Source: Elusimicrobia bacterium HGW-Elusimicrobia-1 (GTDB lineage Bacteria; Elusimicrobiota; Endomicrobiia; PHAN01). Taken from it: a stretch of DNA of 64,000 nucleotides. Below the pieces are notes generated by a model, which saw only the letters and a list, made by a program, of their open reading frames with translations, was not told where the DNA came from and did no database searches. Each line of letters begins with the position of its first letter. Positions within the stretch are counted from its first letter, which is position 1. The DNA lies in assembly GCA_002841695.1 (NCBI GenBank), contig PHAN01000012.1:1-64000 (forward strand), read 5' to 3'. This document shows positions 43,622-51,764 of this stretch, in pieces. Made by a program: the position numbers and the translations under genes.

Positions 43622-44584
43622 ATGAAAAAAACAAAAACTTTTGTGCGGGCAATCTGCGCGGCTTTGCTGGTGTCCTCGTCGGTATCGGCGGTTTTTGCCG
43701 GCCGCGAAGACGTCGGGACCTCTGCCGCCGCCTTTCTTAAAATAGGACCCGGCGCCCGTCCCGCCGCAATGGCGGAAGCGCAGACGGCCGTTTCCGACGA
43801 TGTCAACTCGATATTCCACAATCCGGCCGGTCTTGCGGCCGTCGGAGGATTTGAGTTCACGGCTCAATACGGGATGCATTTTCAATCGATAGCTTATAAC
43901 GTGCTGGGTGTCGCCTATCCCGTCGGTAAAGTCGGGACATTCGGTATCGGAGTTGTTAATCTTGCCGTAAACGCTATCGAGCGCAGAACACAGGACGCGG
44001 CCTTGGCCGAAGGCGATTTCGCCGCGGGAGATTATGCTTACGTCCTGAGTTACGGGCGAAAAATCTGCGAGCGCGTGTCCGCCGGCGCCAACGTTAAATA
44101 TCTCTATTCGACCATCGACGACAGGTCGGCTTCGGCCGTGGCCGCGGACGCGGGCATTATCGCCCGACCCATCGACGGTTCGCCGCTTTCGGTCGGCGTT
44201 GCGGCGCAGAATCTCGGCGGCGAGATGAAGTTCGATGCCCTCGGCGACCCGCTTCCCGCCGTCTATAAACTCGGGCTGGGCTACAGATTTTCGGGCTATT
44301 CCGATCCGGGCTATGGATTTCTGGTGGCGATAGATGTTGCCGCGCCAAGAGACAACGCCACTCGCTTTTCCGCGGGAATGGAGTACTCGCGTAAAATAGA
44401 CCACAATTTTTCGGCCGCGGTGCGTTACGGATACAAGACGGTTTCCGACGAAAAACTCGACGGCCTCGCGGGCTTGAGCGCCGGCGCGGGTGTGGTTTTC
44501 AGACAGTTCAAATTCGATTTCGCCTGGGTCCCCTACGGATTGCTTGGCGACTCGTTCCGTTACGCCCTCTCGGTTAAATTCTGA
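43622..44584 (+). CDS. PorV/PorQ-family outer-membrane protein
   Basis: A 320-residue barrel of the PorV/PorQ (UPF0164, FadL-like) family. After the signal peptide comes the family hallmark GTSAAAFLKIGPGARPAAMAEA, continuing TAVSDDVNSIFHNPAGLAAV (the 'lGaRaaGMGgAf...d.s..yyNPAgLA' pattern), then a repeated FGIGVVNLAV and AGANVKYLYS layout. It ends with FRYALSVKF, an aromatic terminal residue as in barrels. In Bacteroidota, PorV shuttles type IX secretion substrates to the sorting complex. Here it directly follows the giant FlgD-like-ended protein, so a related delivery role is plausible. GGAGG lies 9 bases before the ATG. No PorU, SprA or gliding genes are in the window. Confidence 0.85.
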   Translation: MKKTKTFVRAICAALLVSSSVSAVFAGREDVGTSAAAFLKIGPGARPAAMAEAQTAVSDDVNSIFHNPAGLAAVGGFEFTAQYGMHFQSIAYNVLGVAYPVGKVGTFGIGVVNLAVNAIERRTQDAALAEGDFAAGDYAYVLSYGRKICERVSAGANVKYLYSTIDDRSASAVAADAGIIARPIDGSPLSVGVAAQNLGGEMKFDALGDPLPAVYKLGLGYRFSGYSDPGYGFLVAIDVAAPRDNATRFSAGMEYSRKIDHNFSAAVRYGYKTVSDEKLDGLAGLSAGAGVVFRQFKFDFAWVPYGLLGDSFRYALSVKF

Positions 44585-44593
44585 CGCCTCGAT

Positions 44594-44614
44594 AAGTTTT
44601 CCGTCGGAAAACTT
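44594..44614. promoter_or_regulatory. 21-bp perfect palindrome overlapping the next promoter
   Basis: AAGTTTTCCG / T / CGGAAAACTT, with its right edge overlapping the -35 box of the promoter at 44613. There is no T-run, so it is a candidate operator more than a terminator, though an RNA hairpin with a five-base loop is also possible. Confidence 0.6.
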
Positions 44615-44640
44615 GACACGCGCGCGTCAAATATTGTAAT
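44613..44640 (+). promoter_or_regulatory. sigma70-type promoter of the zapA-like/6S region
   Basis: Perfect TTGACA (44613-44618), 16-base spacer, TGTAAT (44635-44640); 49 bases before the first gene. Confidence 0.7.
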
Positions 44641-44688
44641 CTGTTCCCCGCAGCCCGCAAAAAAACACATCGCAAACCACGGCCATAT

Positions 44689-44952
44689 ATGGCGGAAGAT
44701 TTTTCTAAAATAATCGACACTTTCCGGGAAAAGATGGAGGCGCTCGCCTCCGACGTCTCCAAAGCCGCCTTCGTCATCAGGGAACTCAAAAGAGAAAGAG
44801 GCAATCTTAAAGCCGAACTCGAATTCTTAAGGGTGGAAAATCAGAACGCGCGCGTGATAATGGCGGAAAACGAAAAACTTAACAAGGACAGAACCTGGAC
44901 ATTGAATCACCTGGAAAAAATATTGAAGAAACTCCAGATATTGAACGTCTGA
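44689..44952 (+). CDS. short coiled-coil protein, possibly division-associated
   Basis: An 87-residue, highly charged, helical protein: ELKRERGNLKAELEFLRVEN and ENEKLNKDRTWTLNHLEKIL show heptad-like leucines. Short coiled coils of this type next to zapA are often ZapB-like or FtsB-like. No family-specific motif is visible. It precedes the ZapA-like gene by 25 bases in a shared operon. The division role is inferred from context. Confidence 0.6.
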   Translation: MAEDFSKIIDTFREKMEALASDVSKAAFVIRELKRERGNLKAELEFLRVENQNARVIMAENEKLNKDRTWTLNHLEKILKKLQILNV

Positions 44953-44977
44953 ACCGTCGCTTATCGCGTTTGAAACC

Positions 44978-45271
44978 ATGCTTGATCTTAAAATAAATTA
45001 CAAAAATAAAACATACAGGAAAAAGCTGGAGGATGAAACGGAAAGTCCCCTTCACGGGGCTTCCGTAGCCGATGCCGTGCTCGCGCGCCTTGAGGCCGTT
45101 GAGCGCGGCGATAATCTCGTGGACACCCAGGAAATAGCTATCATAGCCGGATTGTTGGCCGAGCATGAATACTGTAAGCAAAAAGATTCATATAAAAGGA
45201 CATTGACGGAAGCGGGCAGAAAGATTTCGGAGCTGAAGCTTGAACTCGAATCCGCGATGTCCGGAGTTTAA
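44978..45271 (+). CDS. zapA: ZapA-like cell division protein
   Basis: A 97-residue protein. The opening LDLKINYKNKTYRKKL resembles the ZapA start ('vki.GreY.lr'). The segment NLVDTQEIAIIAGLLAEHEY matches the ZapA helix ('vdt.kiavlAaLniadEl'), and a coiled C-terminus follows. ZapA binds and bundles FtsZ at midcell. Placement directly before 6S RNA, with fthC nearby, mirrors the zapA-ssrS-fthC order of proteobacteria and supports the call. Similarity is weak by eye, so a different coiled-coil protein remains possible. Confidence 0.65.
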   Translation: MLDLKINYKNKTYRKKLEDETESPLHGASVADAVLARLEAVERGDNLVDTQEIAIIAGLLAEHEYCKQKDSYKRTLTEAGRKISELKLELESAMSGV

Positions 45272-45274
45272 TAA

Positions 45275-45437
45275 GCTATCACCCTGCGGTGTTGGTGCAG
45301 CTTTCTTTGGTTAAGACCTACAAGTTCCTCAACGGGAGTCACTAAGGTGCGGTTTCGCCACCGGCGTTGCCGCCCGGACACCCACTTGAAACCAGGGACT
45401 TTAACCGATTAAAGTCACGGCACCGCGGGGTTTTTCT
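45275..45437 (+). ncRNA. ssrS: 6S RNA
   Basis: About 160 nt. The terminal stem ACCCTGCGGTG (45281-45291) pairs with CACCGCGGGGT (45421-45431), followed by a T-run. Inside are segments common to 6S RNA: CTGCGGTGTTGGT, CCTACAAGTTCCTCAACGGG, and the 3' CACTTGAAACCAGGGACTTT, with an open central bubble that mimics an open promoter. GGTGCGGTTTCGCCACC forms the apical hairpin. 6S RNA binds sigma70 RNA polymerase in stationary phase. Position between the zapA-like gene and rarA/fthC agrees with the known synteny. Boundaries are approximate. Confidence 0.85.
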
Positions 45438-45466
45438 TTCCTCCGGCATAAGCGGTTCAAAAGCGT

Positions 45467-46882
45467 ATGTCGGATTTATTTTTTTCTGAGTCGCAGTCCG
45501 TTAAAACAAACGCTTCGGCGCCTCTTGCCGCGCGTATGGCGCCGCGGACTTTCGATGAGTTTTACGGGCAGGAAGACATCTTTGGCCCGGGCAAACTCCT
45601 GCGCCGCGCCGTGGAAGCCGGACGTTTGGGCTCGGCTATTTTTTTCGGACCTCCGGGTACCGGCAAAACCGCCGCGGCAAAACTTGCGGCGTCGCTTTCG
45701 GACTCGGCTTTCGTGGAAACAAACGCCGTAACCTGCGGCGTGGCGGACATAAGAAAAATAGTTTCTTCGGCCAAACTTCTCCTCTCCTCCAAAAACCGCC
45801 GCACAACCCTCTTGTTGGACGAAATCCATCACTTCAACCGCACTCAGCAGGACGCTTTGCTGCCCGACGTTGAGCGAGGCGTCATAACTCTGGTGGGCCT
45901 CACCACGGAAAATCCCTATTTTTATATAAATCCGGCGCTGATTTCCCGCGCGAATGTTTTTGAGTTCAAGCGGCTTAGGGCCGCCGATCTCGGCAAAATT
46001 CTTTCGGCGGCCATGTCCGATAAAGACCGCGGATACGGGCTTAAAACAATAGAACTTGCCGCCGCTGCCGCCTCGCACCTGACGGATTACAGCGCCGGCG
46101 ACGCCCGAAGATTACTGAACGCTCTTGAACTTGCCGTCGAGACGACTCCCCCGCGGAAGGACGGAGTAATCGTTGTCGATCTTGCCGCCGCTTCCGAAGT
46201 CATTCAGAAAAAACCGGTTCTCTACGATAAATCCGCCGACGCCCATTACGATCACGCGTCGGCTTTCATTAAATCTATGCGCGGAAGCGACCCCGACGCG
46301 GCCATATACTGGATGTCTAAAATGCTTTCCGCCGGCGAAGATCCGCGGTTTCTGGCCCGACGGGTGGTGATACTTGCCGCCGAAGACGTCGGCACCGCCG
46401 ACCCGCAGGCGCTCGTGCTGGCCGTAGCGGCGCTGAATGCCGTTGAGTTCGTGGGTATGCCCGAAGCCAGGATACCTCTGGCCGAAGCGGTTGCGTACGT
46501 TTCCACCGCGCCAAAATCGAACGCGGCCTATCTTGCGGTTGAAGCCGCAATGTCGGAGGTAGCCCGCGGGCCGGAGCGCGACGTCCCCATCCATCTTAAA
46601 GATTCAACGGCGGACTCGGATGCGCTCGGACACGGACTGGGTTACAAATATCCTCACGATTTTCCGCATGGTTTCGTGACGCAGGAATATATGCCCGTTC
46701 CAAAAAAGTTTTACGACCCGAAGGAAACGGGATTTGAGAGGGAAATAAAAAAGCGTATCGATTTCTGGAACAATTTAAGGAAGAACGCGCCCGCCGGAAC
46801 CGACGGCAAAAAATCCTCCGAGGCGGCGGATAAGTCCGTAAATGACGACGAAAAATATCCTAAGAAAAAAAATTCGCGCTAA
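45467..46882 (+). CDS. rarA: replication-associated recombination protein A (RarA/MgsA)
   Basis: AAA+ ATPase of 471 residues acting at stalled replication forks. LAARMAPRTFDEFYGQEDI is the family's opening motif, Walker A is GPPGTGKTAAAKLA, Walker B TLLLDEIHHFNRTQQDALLP, sensor 1 LVGLTTENPYFYINPALISR, and sensor 2 SAGDARRLLNALELA. The C-terminal tetramerisation part includes HYDHASAFIKSMRGSDPDAA and DFPHGFVTQEYMP. A lysine-rich tail (after residue 440) overlaps the fthC start by 41 bases. It is complete and of normal length. Confidence 0.95.
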   Translation: MSDLFFSESQSVKTNASAPLAARMAPRTFDEFYGQEDIFGPGKLLRRAVEAGRLGSAIFFGPPGTGKTAAAKLAASLSDSAFVETNAVTCGVADIRKIVSSAKLLLSSKNRRTTLLLDEIHHFNRTQQDALLPDVERGVITLVGLTTENPYFYINPALISRANVFEFKRLRAADLGKILSAAMSDKDRGYGLKTIELAAAAASHLTDYSAGDARRLLNALELAVETTPPRKDGVIVVDLAAASEVIQKKPVLYDKSADAHYDHASAFIKSMRGSDPDAAIYWMSKMLSAGEDPRFLARRVVILAAEDVGTADPQALVLAVAALNAVEFVGMPEARIPLAEAVAYVSTAPKSNAAYLAVEAAMSEVARGPERDVPIHLKDSTADSDALGHGLGYKYPHDFPHGFVTQEYMPVPKKFYDPKETGFEREIKKRIDFWNNLRKNAPAGTDGKKSSEAADKSVNDDEKYPKKKNSR

Positions 46883-47411
46883 GCTGCGAAAAATGAGCCG
46901 CGCGAATCGCGCGAGGGCGTCGCGCGGGATAATCGGGCGGCTGCGGCGGTTTCCTGAATACGTCCCGTCGCGGTCAATATTCTGCTTCGTTTCCAAGGCC
47001 GACGAGCCGGACACCGTCGGATTTTTAAAAGCCGAGTTGGCCGCCGGCAAGCGTAAGATTTTTATGCCGCGCGTATCGCCGGACGGCATTGAAGCCGTCC
47101 GCATAAAAGATATGGGAGAATTGGCGAAAGGACATTTCGGCATTTTGGAGCCGCGGCCGGGTATGTCCGCCGGCGTTTTGCCGTCGGGCGCGTTGATTAT
47201 GGTTCCCGGGCTGGCTTTTGATTTGCGCGGAATGCGGCTGGGCCGCGGCAAGGGTTATTACGACAGGTTTTTGCGCGGACGGGACCGTAATAAAATAGTC
47301 GGAATTGTATTCGATGATTTCCTTTTTGAGAGAATCCCGTCGCGCGGACACGACGTAAAATCGGGCGCGGTGATAACCGACAAGAGGGTAGTTTTAACAA
47401 TAAAGAAGTGA
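46842..47411 (+). CDS. fthC: 5-formyltetrahydrofolate cyclo-ligase
   Basis: Converts 5-formyl-THF to 5,10-methenyl-THF (also called ygfA or MTHFS); 189 residues. The N-terminal KNILRKKIRAKLRKMSRANR matches the family start ('K..lRk..ra.r..ls...r'), which argues for the start at 46842 despite a 41-base overlap with rarA; an ATG at 46893 would remove it. The phosphate-binding signature MRLGRGKGYYDRFL is intact, preceded by MVPGLAFDLRG. The stop codon TGA lies inside a palindromic repeat (47407-47482). Confidence 0.93.
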   Translation: MTTKNILRKKIRAKLRKMSRANRARASRGIIGRLRRFPEYVPSRSIFCFVSKADEPDTVGFLKAELAAGKRKIFMPRVSPDGIEAVRIKDMGELAKGHFGILEPRPGMSAGVLPSGALIMVPGLAFDLRGMRLGRGKGYYDRFLRGRDRNKIVGIVFDDFLFERIPSRGHDVKSGAVITDKRVVLTIKK

Positions 47412-47482
47412 TTAGTGGCGGGTGATTAGCGGTTAGTGTTTGGTGTTTTTGACTCGCCACTATTCACTGACCACTAATCACT
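47407..47482. repeat. palindromic repeat with GTGATTAGT ends
   Basis: AGTGATTAGTGG (47407-47418) mirrors CCACTAATCACT (47471-47482); internal GTGATTAGC and CACTATTCACTG are partial copies. Same motif family as positions 1-82 and 21762-21782. It contains the fthC stop codon. Confidence 0.75.
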
Positions 47483-47515
47483 GAATACCGGAAACTTTTC
47501 ACACGGAGGCAATAT

Positions 47516-49087
47516 ATGTCGTCCTTGAATGAAATGTACATGATGTTGATACCGGTCTTTCTGGCCGTGGGAATGTTAATAGGATATGCGCTTCGTCTTG
47601 TTTATTCGCGCTTCAGCTTAAGCTCGGCCGAAGCCGCCGCAAAAAAAATAATAGACGAGGCGCGCTTGGCCGCCGACGCCCGCAATAAAGACGCCATACT
47701 CGACGCCAAGGAAAAGATAGAGAAACAGCGGGTGGAATTCGAACGTGAAACGCGCGAGAGAAAACAGGAACTTACCACATGGGAGAAGAGAATAAGTCAG
47801 CGCGAGGATAACTTAGACCGCAAACTCTCGCTTCTTGAAAAAAGGGAGCGCGATATAGGCGCAAAAGAGCGCGAGGTGGCCGGCAAAGAAAAATCGTTGT
47901 CCGACGAATCACGGGAGATAGAGAGAAAAAAACAGGAGCAGGCCGTCCTTGCCGAAAAGATCGCGGGTATGACGCGCGAAGAAGCAAAGCGGGCGCTTGT
48001 CGGTATGATGGAAGACGAGGCCAGAAAGCAGGCGTCGTCCACGCTGTTGCGCATTGAACGCGAGACGAACGAGACGGCGGCAAAAAAATCAAGAGACATT
48101 CTGGCCGTCGCAATCCAGCGAGTCGCCGCCGACGTCACCGCCGACATTACCGTCTCCACGGTGCCGTTGTCGGGCGACGAGATAAAAGGCAGGATTATCG
48201 GCCGCGAAGGCCGCAACATCAGGGCCTTCGAGCAGGCGACCGGAGTCGATGTTATAGTCGACGACACGCCGGAAACGATAACACTTTCGGCTTTCGACGG
48301 AGTCCGCCGCGAAATCGCGCGCATAGCGCTCGAACGCCTTATAGCCGACGGCAGAATCCATCCGGCCCGCATAGAGGAAGTTGTCGCCAAGGTTAAGGCC
48401 GATATGGAAAATCATCTGCGCGAGGTCGGCGAAAAGGCCGCTCTTGAAGCGGGCGTTCCGGGTTTGCCGCAGGAAATGCTCAAACTTCTGGGAAAACTCA
48501 AATACAGGACGTCTTACGGACAGAACCAGCTGCAGCATACCATCGAGGTCGCGCTTTTGGCCGGCGCTCTGGCGGGCGAACTCGGCGCCGACGTTTTATT
48601 CGCCAAGAAAGCGGGTTTGCTGCACGATTTGGGCAAGGCCATCGACCACGACGAAGAGGGTATGCATCACCAGCTTTCCGCCGATATAGCCAAAAAATAT
48701 AACGAATCGGATAAAATGCTCAACGCCATTCTTTCTCATCACGAAGGCATAGCCGCGCCGGAGAGCGCGGAGGCCTTTGTGTTGGCCGCTGCCGACGCCA
48801 TATCGGCGGCCCGCCCTGGGGCGCGCAGGGAATCTATAGCGAATTACATCAAAAGAATCGAGAAACTCGAAAATCTGGCGGCGTCATTTTCCGGAGTTTC
48901 GAGCGTGTTTGCCGTTCAGGCGGGCCGCGAAGTCAGGGTTCTTGTGGAGCCGGATGAGATTTCCGACGAGCGGGCGCAGTCGCTGGCCAAGGAAATAGCC
49001 GCCAAGGTCGAGCAGGAACTCGATTATCCCGGCCAGATAAAAGTGACCGTTATAAGAGAAGTCAGAACGCAGGAAGTGGCGAAATAG
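47516..49087 (+). CDS. rny: ribonuclease Y
   Basis: Membrane-anchored endoribonuclease that initiates mRNA decay; 523 residues, the family's usual size. One N-terminal TM (about 9-28, [20 protein letters not shown]), a long charged coiled coil (about 40-200), a KH domain (about 215-275) with [20 protein letters not shown], and an HD domain (about 335-430) with [20 protein letters not shown], carrying the metal-binding HD. The [14 protein letters not shown] motif follows. A GGAGG site precedes the ATG. All domains are intact. Confidence 0.96.
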   Translation: MSSLNEMYMMLIPVFLAVGMLIGYALRLVYSRFSLSSAEAAAKKIIDEARLAADARNKDAILDAKEKIEKQRVEFERETRERKQELTTWEKRISQREDNLDRKLSLLEKRERDIGAKEREVAGKEKSLSDESREIERKKQEQAVLAEKIAGMTREEAKRALVGMMEDEARKQASSTLLRIERETNETAAKKSRDILAVAIQRVAADVTADITVSTVPLSGDEIKGRIIGREGRNIRAFEQATGVDVIVDDTPETITLSAFDGVRREIARIALERLIADGRIHPARIEEVVAKVKADMENHLREVGEKAALEAGVPGLPQEMLKLLGKLKYRTSYGQNQLQHTIEVALLAGALAGELGADVLFAKKAGLLHDLGKAIDHDEEGMHHQLSADIAKKYNESDKMLNAILSHHEGIAAPESAEAFVLAAADAISAARPGARRESIANYIKRIEKLENLAASFSGVSSVFAVQAGREVRVLVEPDEISDERAQSLAKEIAAKVEQELDYPGQIKVTVIREVRTQEVAK

Positions 49088-49156
49088 TTGCCGATGAAAA
49101 AATCTCCATGGTTGCCATTCCCGTGAAGATGCTGTATATTAATTAACATTTTCTGG

Positions 49157-49292
49157 TTTTGTCATTCCCGAATGCCTGCCCTCGAATGTTTTTATCGAGG
49201 GTTGTTATCCCCGATAAAGACATTCGGGGACGAATCCATTTTCCGACGAGAATATAATTCACTGGATTCCCGCTTTCGCGGGAATGACAAAA
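49157..49292. repeat. MITE-like element with 14-bp terminal inverted repeats
   Basis: TTTTGTCATTCCCG (49157-49170) is the exact reverse complement of CGGGAATGACAAAA (49279-49292). Inside, TCGAATGTTTTTATCGA and CCCCGATAAAGACATTCGGGG give further hairpins. Same family as 20973-21090. It fills most of the gap between rny and xseA. Confidence 0.8.
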
Positions 49293-49346
49293 GAGAGTTT
49301 TTCCAGGAGCAACTAAAATAAAAAGTAGCGCGACACAAATGCAATA

Positions 49347-50603
49347 ATGACTGCGACGCCTAAAATATACACCGTAACCGAACTCAACTCCGAGATTAAA
49401 AAGCTCATAGAGCCCAAGTTTGCCGACGTGTGGGTAGATGGCGAAATATCAAATTTCAAAATTTATTCGTCGGGGCACGCTTATTTCTCTCTTAAAGACG
49501 AGGGCTCGCAAATTCAGTGCGCTATGTTCGCCGATGCCGCATCCCGCCTGAAATTCGTTCCCGAAGACGGTTTGGCGGCTGTGTGTCGCGGCCGTGTTTC
49601 GCTCTATGTCAAAAGCGGCCGGCACCAAGTCGTGGTTTATTCCATGGAGCCCAAGGGCAAGGGTTCTTTGCAGCTTGCCTTTGAGCAACTCAAGAAAAAA
49701 CTTGCCGCCGAGGGTCTTTTTGACGAAGGCCGCAAGCGGCCTCTGCCTATGCTGCCGTCACGCATAGGAGTAGTGACATCTCCGACGGGAGCGGCCATAA
49801 GGGACATACTCGCGGTGATAAACCGCAGGTTTGCCAACGTGCGCGTGCTTATTTATCCGACGGCCGTGCAGGGCGACAACGCCAAAAACGAGATCGCCGC
49901 CGGCATCAAATATCTCAACGAGAATTATCCCGAACTCGATGTCCTTCTGGTCGGTCGCGGCGGCGGAAGTTACGAGGATTTGTGGGCATTTAACGAAGAA
50001 CCCGTCGCGCGCGCGATTTTTGCCTCGAAGATTCCGGTTATTTCCTGCGTGGGTCACGAGATAGATTTTACAATAGCGGATTTTGTCGCCGATGTCAGGG
50101 CGCCCACGCCGTCGGCCGCCGCGGAGCTTGTCGTCAGGAATAAATCCGAACTGGACGGGCGCATCCGGCGTCTTGCCGCCGGACTGGTTTCCTCCACTCG
50201 CCGCGTGGCGGCGGAGCGTTCCGCGGTATTGGAGCGGCTGGCCGCGTCGGGTTTTCTGAAAAATCCCGCCGAATACGTCGAGCGACGGGCGCAGGATATG
50301 GACTATCTGGCGGAAAAACTGGCGTCCGCCGCCGCCGGATTTGAAAGAGAAAAACGCCACATGCTCGAAAAAATCTCGGGGAAACTTCACCTGCTTTCTC
50401 CTCTGGCTATACTTTCCAGGGGTTACGCCGTAGTGTGGAAAATTCTCCCGTCCGCCGCCCCGTCTCAGGGCGGAGAGGTTTTGCTCAAGGATTCAAAAGA
50501 TGTAAAATCAAAAGACCGTGTCAAAATACGTCTTAAAAGCGGCGAATTCGAGGCCGAAGTCGCCGATAGCGCTCGCATAAAGGGGAACGATAAAAATGCC
50601 TAA
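49347..50603 (+). CDS. xseA: exodeoxyribonuclease VII large subunit
   Basis: Catalytic subunit of ExoVII, which degrades single-stranded DNA; 418 residues, near the family norm (about 400-450). The N-terminal OB fold has VTELNSEIKKLIEPKFADVW and GHAYFSLKDEGSQIQCAMF. The catalytic part has RIGVVTSPTGAAIRDILAVI, LLVGRGGGSYEDLWAFNEE and the SCVGHEIDFTIADFVADVRA stretch ending in APTPSAAAE. A coiled coil and C-terminal segment LSPLAILSRGYAVV close it. It overlaps xseB by 8 bases and begins the operon xseA-xseB-ispA-dxs-tlyA. Confidence 0.96.
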   Translation: MTATPKIYTVTELNSEIKKLIEPKFADVWVDGEISNFKIYSSGHAYFSLKDEGSQIQCAMFADAASRLKFVPEDGLAAVCRGRVSLYVKSGRHQVVVYSMEPKGKGSLQLAFEQLKKKLAAEGLFDEGRKRPLPMLPSRIGVVTSPTGAAIRDILAVINRRFANVRVLIYPTAVQGDNAKNEIAAGIKYLNENYPELDVLLVGRGGGSYEDLWAFNEEPVARAIFASKIPVISCVGHEIDFTIADFVADVRAPTPSAAAELVVRNKSELDGRIRRLAAGLVSSTRRVAAERSAVLERLAASGFLKNPAEYVERRAQDMDYLAEKLASAAAGFEREKRHMLEKISGKLHLLSPLAILSRGYAVVWKILPSAAPSQGGEVLLKDSKDVKSKDRVKIRLKSGEFEAEVADSARIKGNDKNA

Positions 50604-50859
50604 AACTCAGCCGAAAAATTTTGAGGAATCGCTTTCCCGTCTCGAGGAGATAGTCGAGGCGTTGGAGAACCGCGACGTAGAACTCGACAATGCGCTGTCG
50701 CTTTTTGAGGAAGGCGTGGGACTCGTTAAGTTCTGCTCGGCAAAACTCGAAGAGACAAAGAAGAAGATAGAAATACTCGTCTCAAAAGACGGCAAACTCA
50801 AACCGGAAAATTTTGAGACCGATTCCTCCGACGGTGATGACGAAAACAAAAAAAACTGA
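50596..50859 (+). CDS. xseB: exodeoxyribonuclease VII small subunit
   Basis: An 87-residue helical protein that binds XseA in several copies. NFEESLSRLEEIVEALENRD followed by VELDNALSLFEEGVGLVKFC is the complete XseB helical hairpin. Its start overlaps the xseA end and its acidic tail overlaps the ispA start (50837), so all three are translationally coupled. Confidence 0.95.
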   Translation: MPKTQPKNFEESLSRLEEIVEALENRDVELDNALSLFEEGVGLVKFCSAKLEETKKKIEILVSKDGKLKPENFETDSSDGDDENKKN

Positions 50860-51724
50860 TTTTGAAAATTATTTCGCGGCGGCCATATCGCGTGTCGAGA
50901 CGGCGTTACGCGGGCTCCTGCCGAGGCGTTTTCCCCGGGAACTCTGCGACGCCATGCGCTACAGCGTTTTTTCCGACGGCAAACGCGTCCGCCCCGCGCT
51001 TGTTCTGGCCGGCGCCGGTCTTTCGGGTCTTAAACCCGCCGATGTCCTTGACGCCGCGTGCGCGGTAGAACTTATTCACACGTATTCCCTTATCCACGAC
51101 GATCTTCCCGCTCTTGACAACGACGATTTCAGGCGGGGCAAACCGACTTCGCATAAAAAATTCGGCGAGGATATCGCGATACTTGCCGGCGATGCCCTGT
51201 TGACTTACGCTTTCGAGCTTGCGGCCCGAAACGCCGCGCGTCTTGACGGCGCGTCGCCGGAAGCCGTCGCCGAGTTGGCGCGGGCCGTCGGAAAAGACGG
51301 AATGGTCGGCGGTCAGGCGGCCGACGTAAAACACGGCTGTCGCCGCGAGAGCGGTCGCCGCGCCGCGCGCTACCTGAATTATATACACACCAATAAAACA
51401 GCCCGGCTTATAGAGATATCGTCCAAATTGGGCGCATTGCTTGCCGGCGCGCCCGCCTCAAAGGTTGCCGCGCTAAGTCGTTACGGACTTTGCGCCGGCC
51501 TGGCTTTTCAGATAGCCGACGATATTCTGGACGAAGGCGAGGAGAATTCGGATTTCAAAAACGGTCGTTTGACGTACACCGGAGTTTACGGAACGCCGGC
51601 GGCCCGCCTTCGCGCGCGACGACTTGTCGCGGAAGCAAAGAGGGCGCTGTCGGTTTTTAAGCCGTCGCGGGACAAAAAATTCATGGAGGACCTGGCCGAC
51701 TTTATCGTAGACAGAAAAAAGTAG
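50837..51724 (+). CDS. ispA: polyprenyl (farnesyl/geranylgeranyl) diphosphate synthase
   Basis: Chain-elongating isoprenoid synthase of 295 residues. The first Asp-rich motif is DDLPALDNDD (DDxxxxD), the second DDILDEGEE. RYSVFSDGKRVRPALVL carries the basic residues for diphosphate binding and AFQIADDIL is intact. The start at 50837 (GTGATG, inside the xseB end) is preferred to an in-frame codon at 50813. Length and context next to dxs fit farnesyl diphosphate synthase; chain length cannot be fixed by eye. Confidence 0.93.
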   Translation: MTKTKKTDFENYFAAAISRVETALRGLLPRRFPRELCDAMRYSVFSDGKRVRPALVLAGAGLSGLKPADVLDAACAVELIHTYSLIHDDLPALDNDDFRRGKPTSHKKFGEDIAILAGDALLTYAFELAARNAARLDGASPEAVAELARAVGKDGMVGGQAADVKHGCRRESGRRAARYLNYIHTNKTARLIEISSKLGALLAGAPASKVAALSRYGLCAGLAFQIADDILDEGEENSDFKNGRLTYTGVYGTPAARLRARRLVAEAKRALSVFKPSRDKKFMEDLADFIVDRKK

Positions 51725-51764
51725 TCCGTCCGCATTGTACGGGCGGACCCGGCAATAAATCAAT

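Noticed and set aside
45275-45437. tmRNA or SRP RNA as alternatives for the structured RNA
   Set aside because: No tRNA-like ends or tag reading frame for tmRNA and no conserved SRP apical motif; closing stem and synteny fit 6S RNA.
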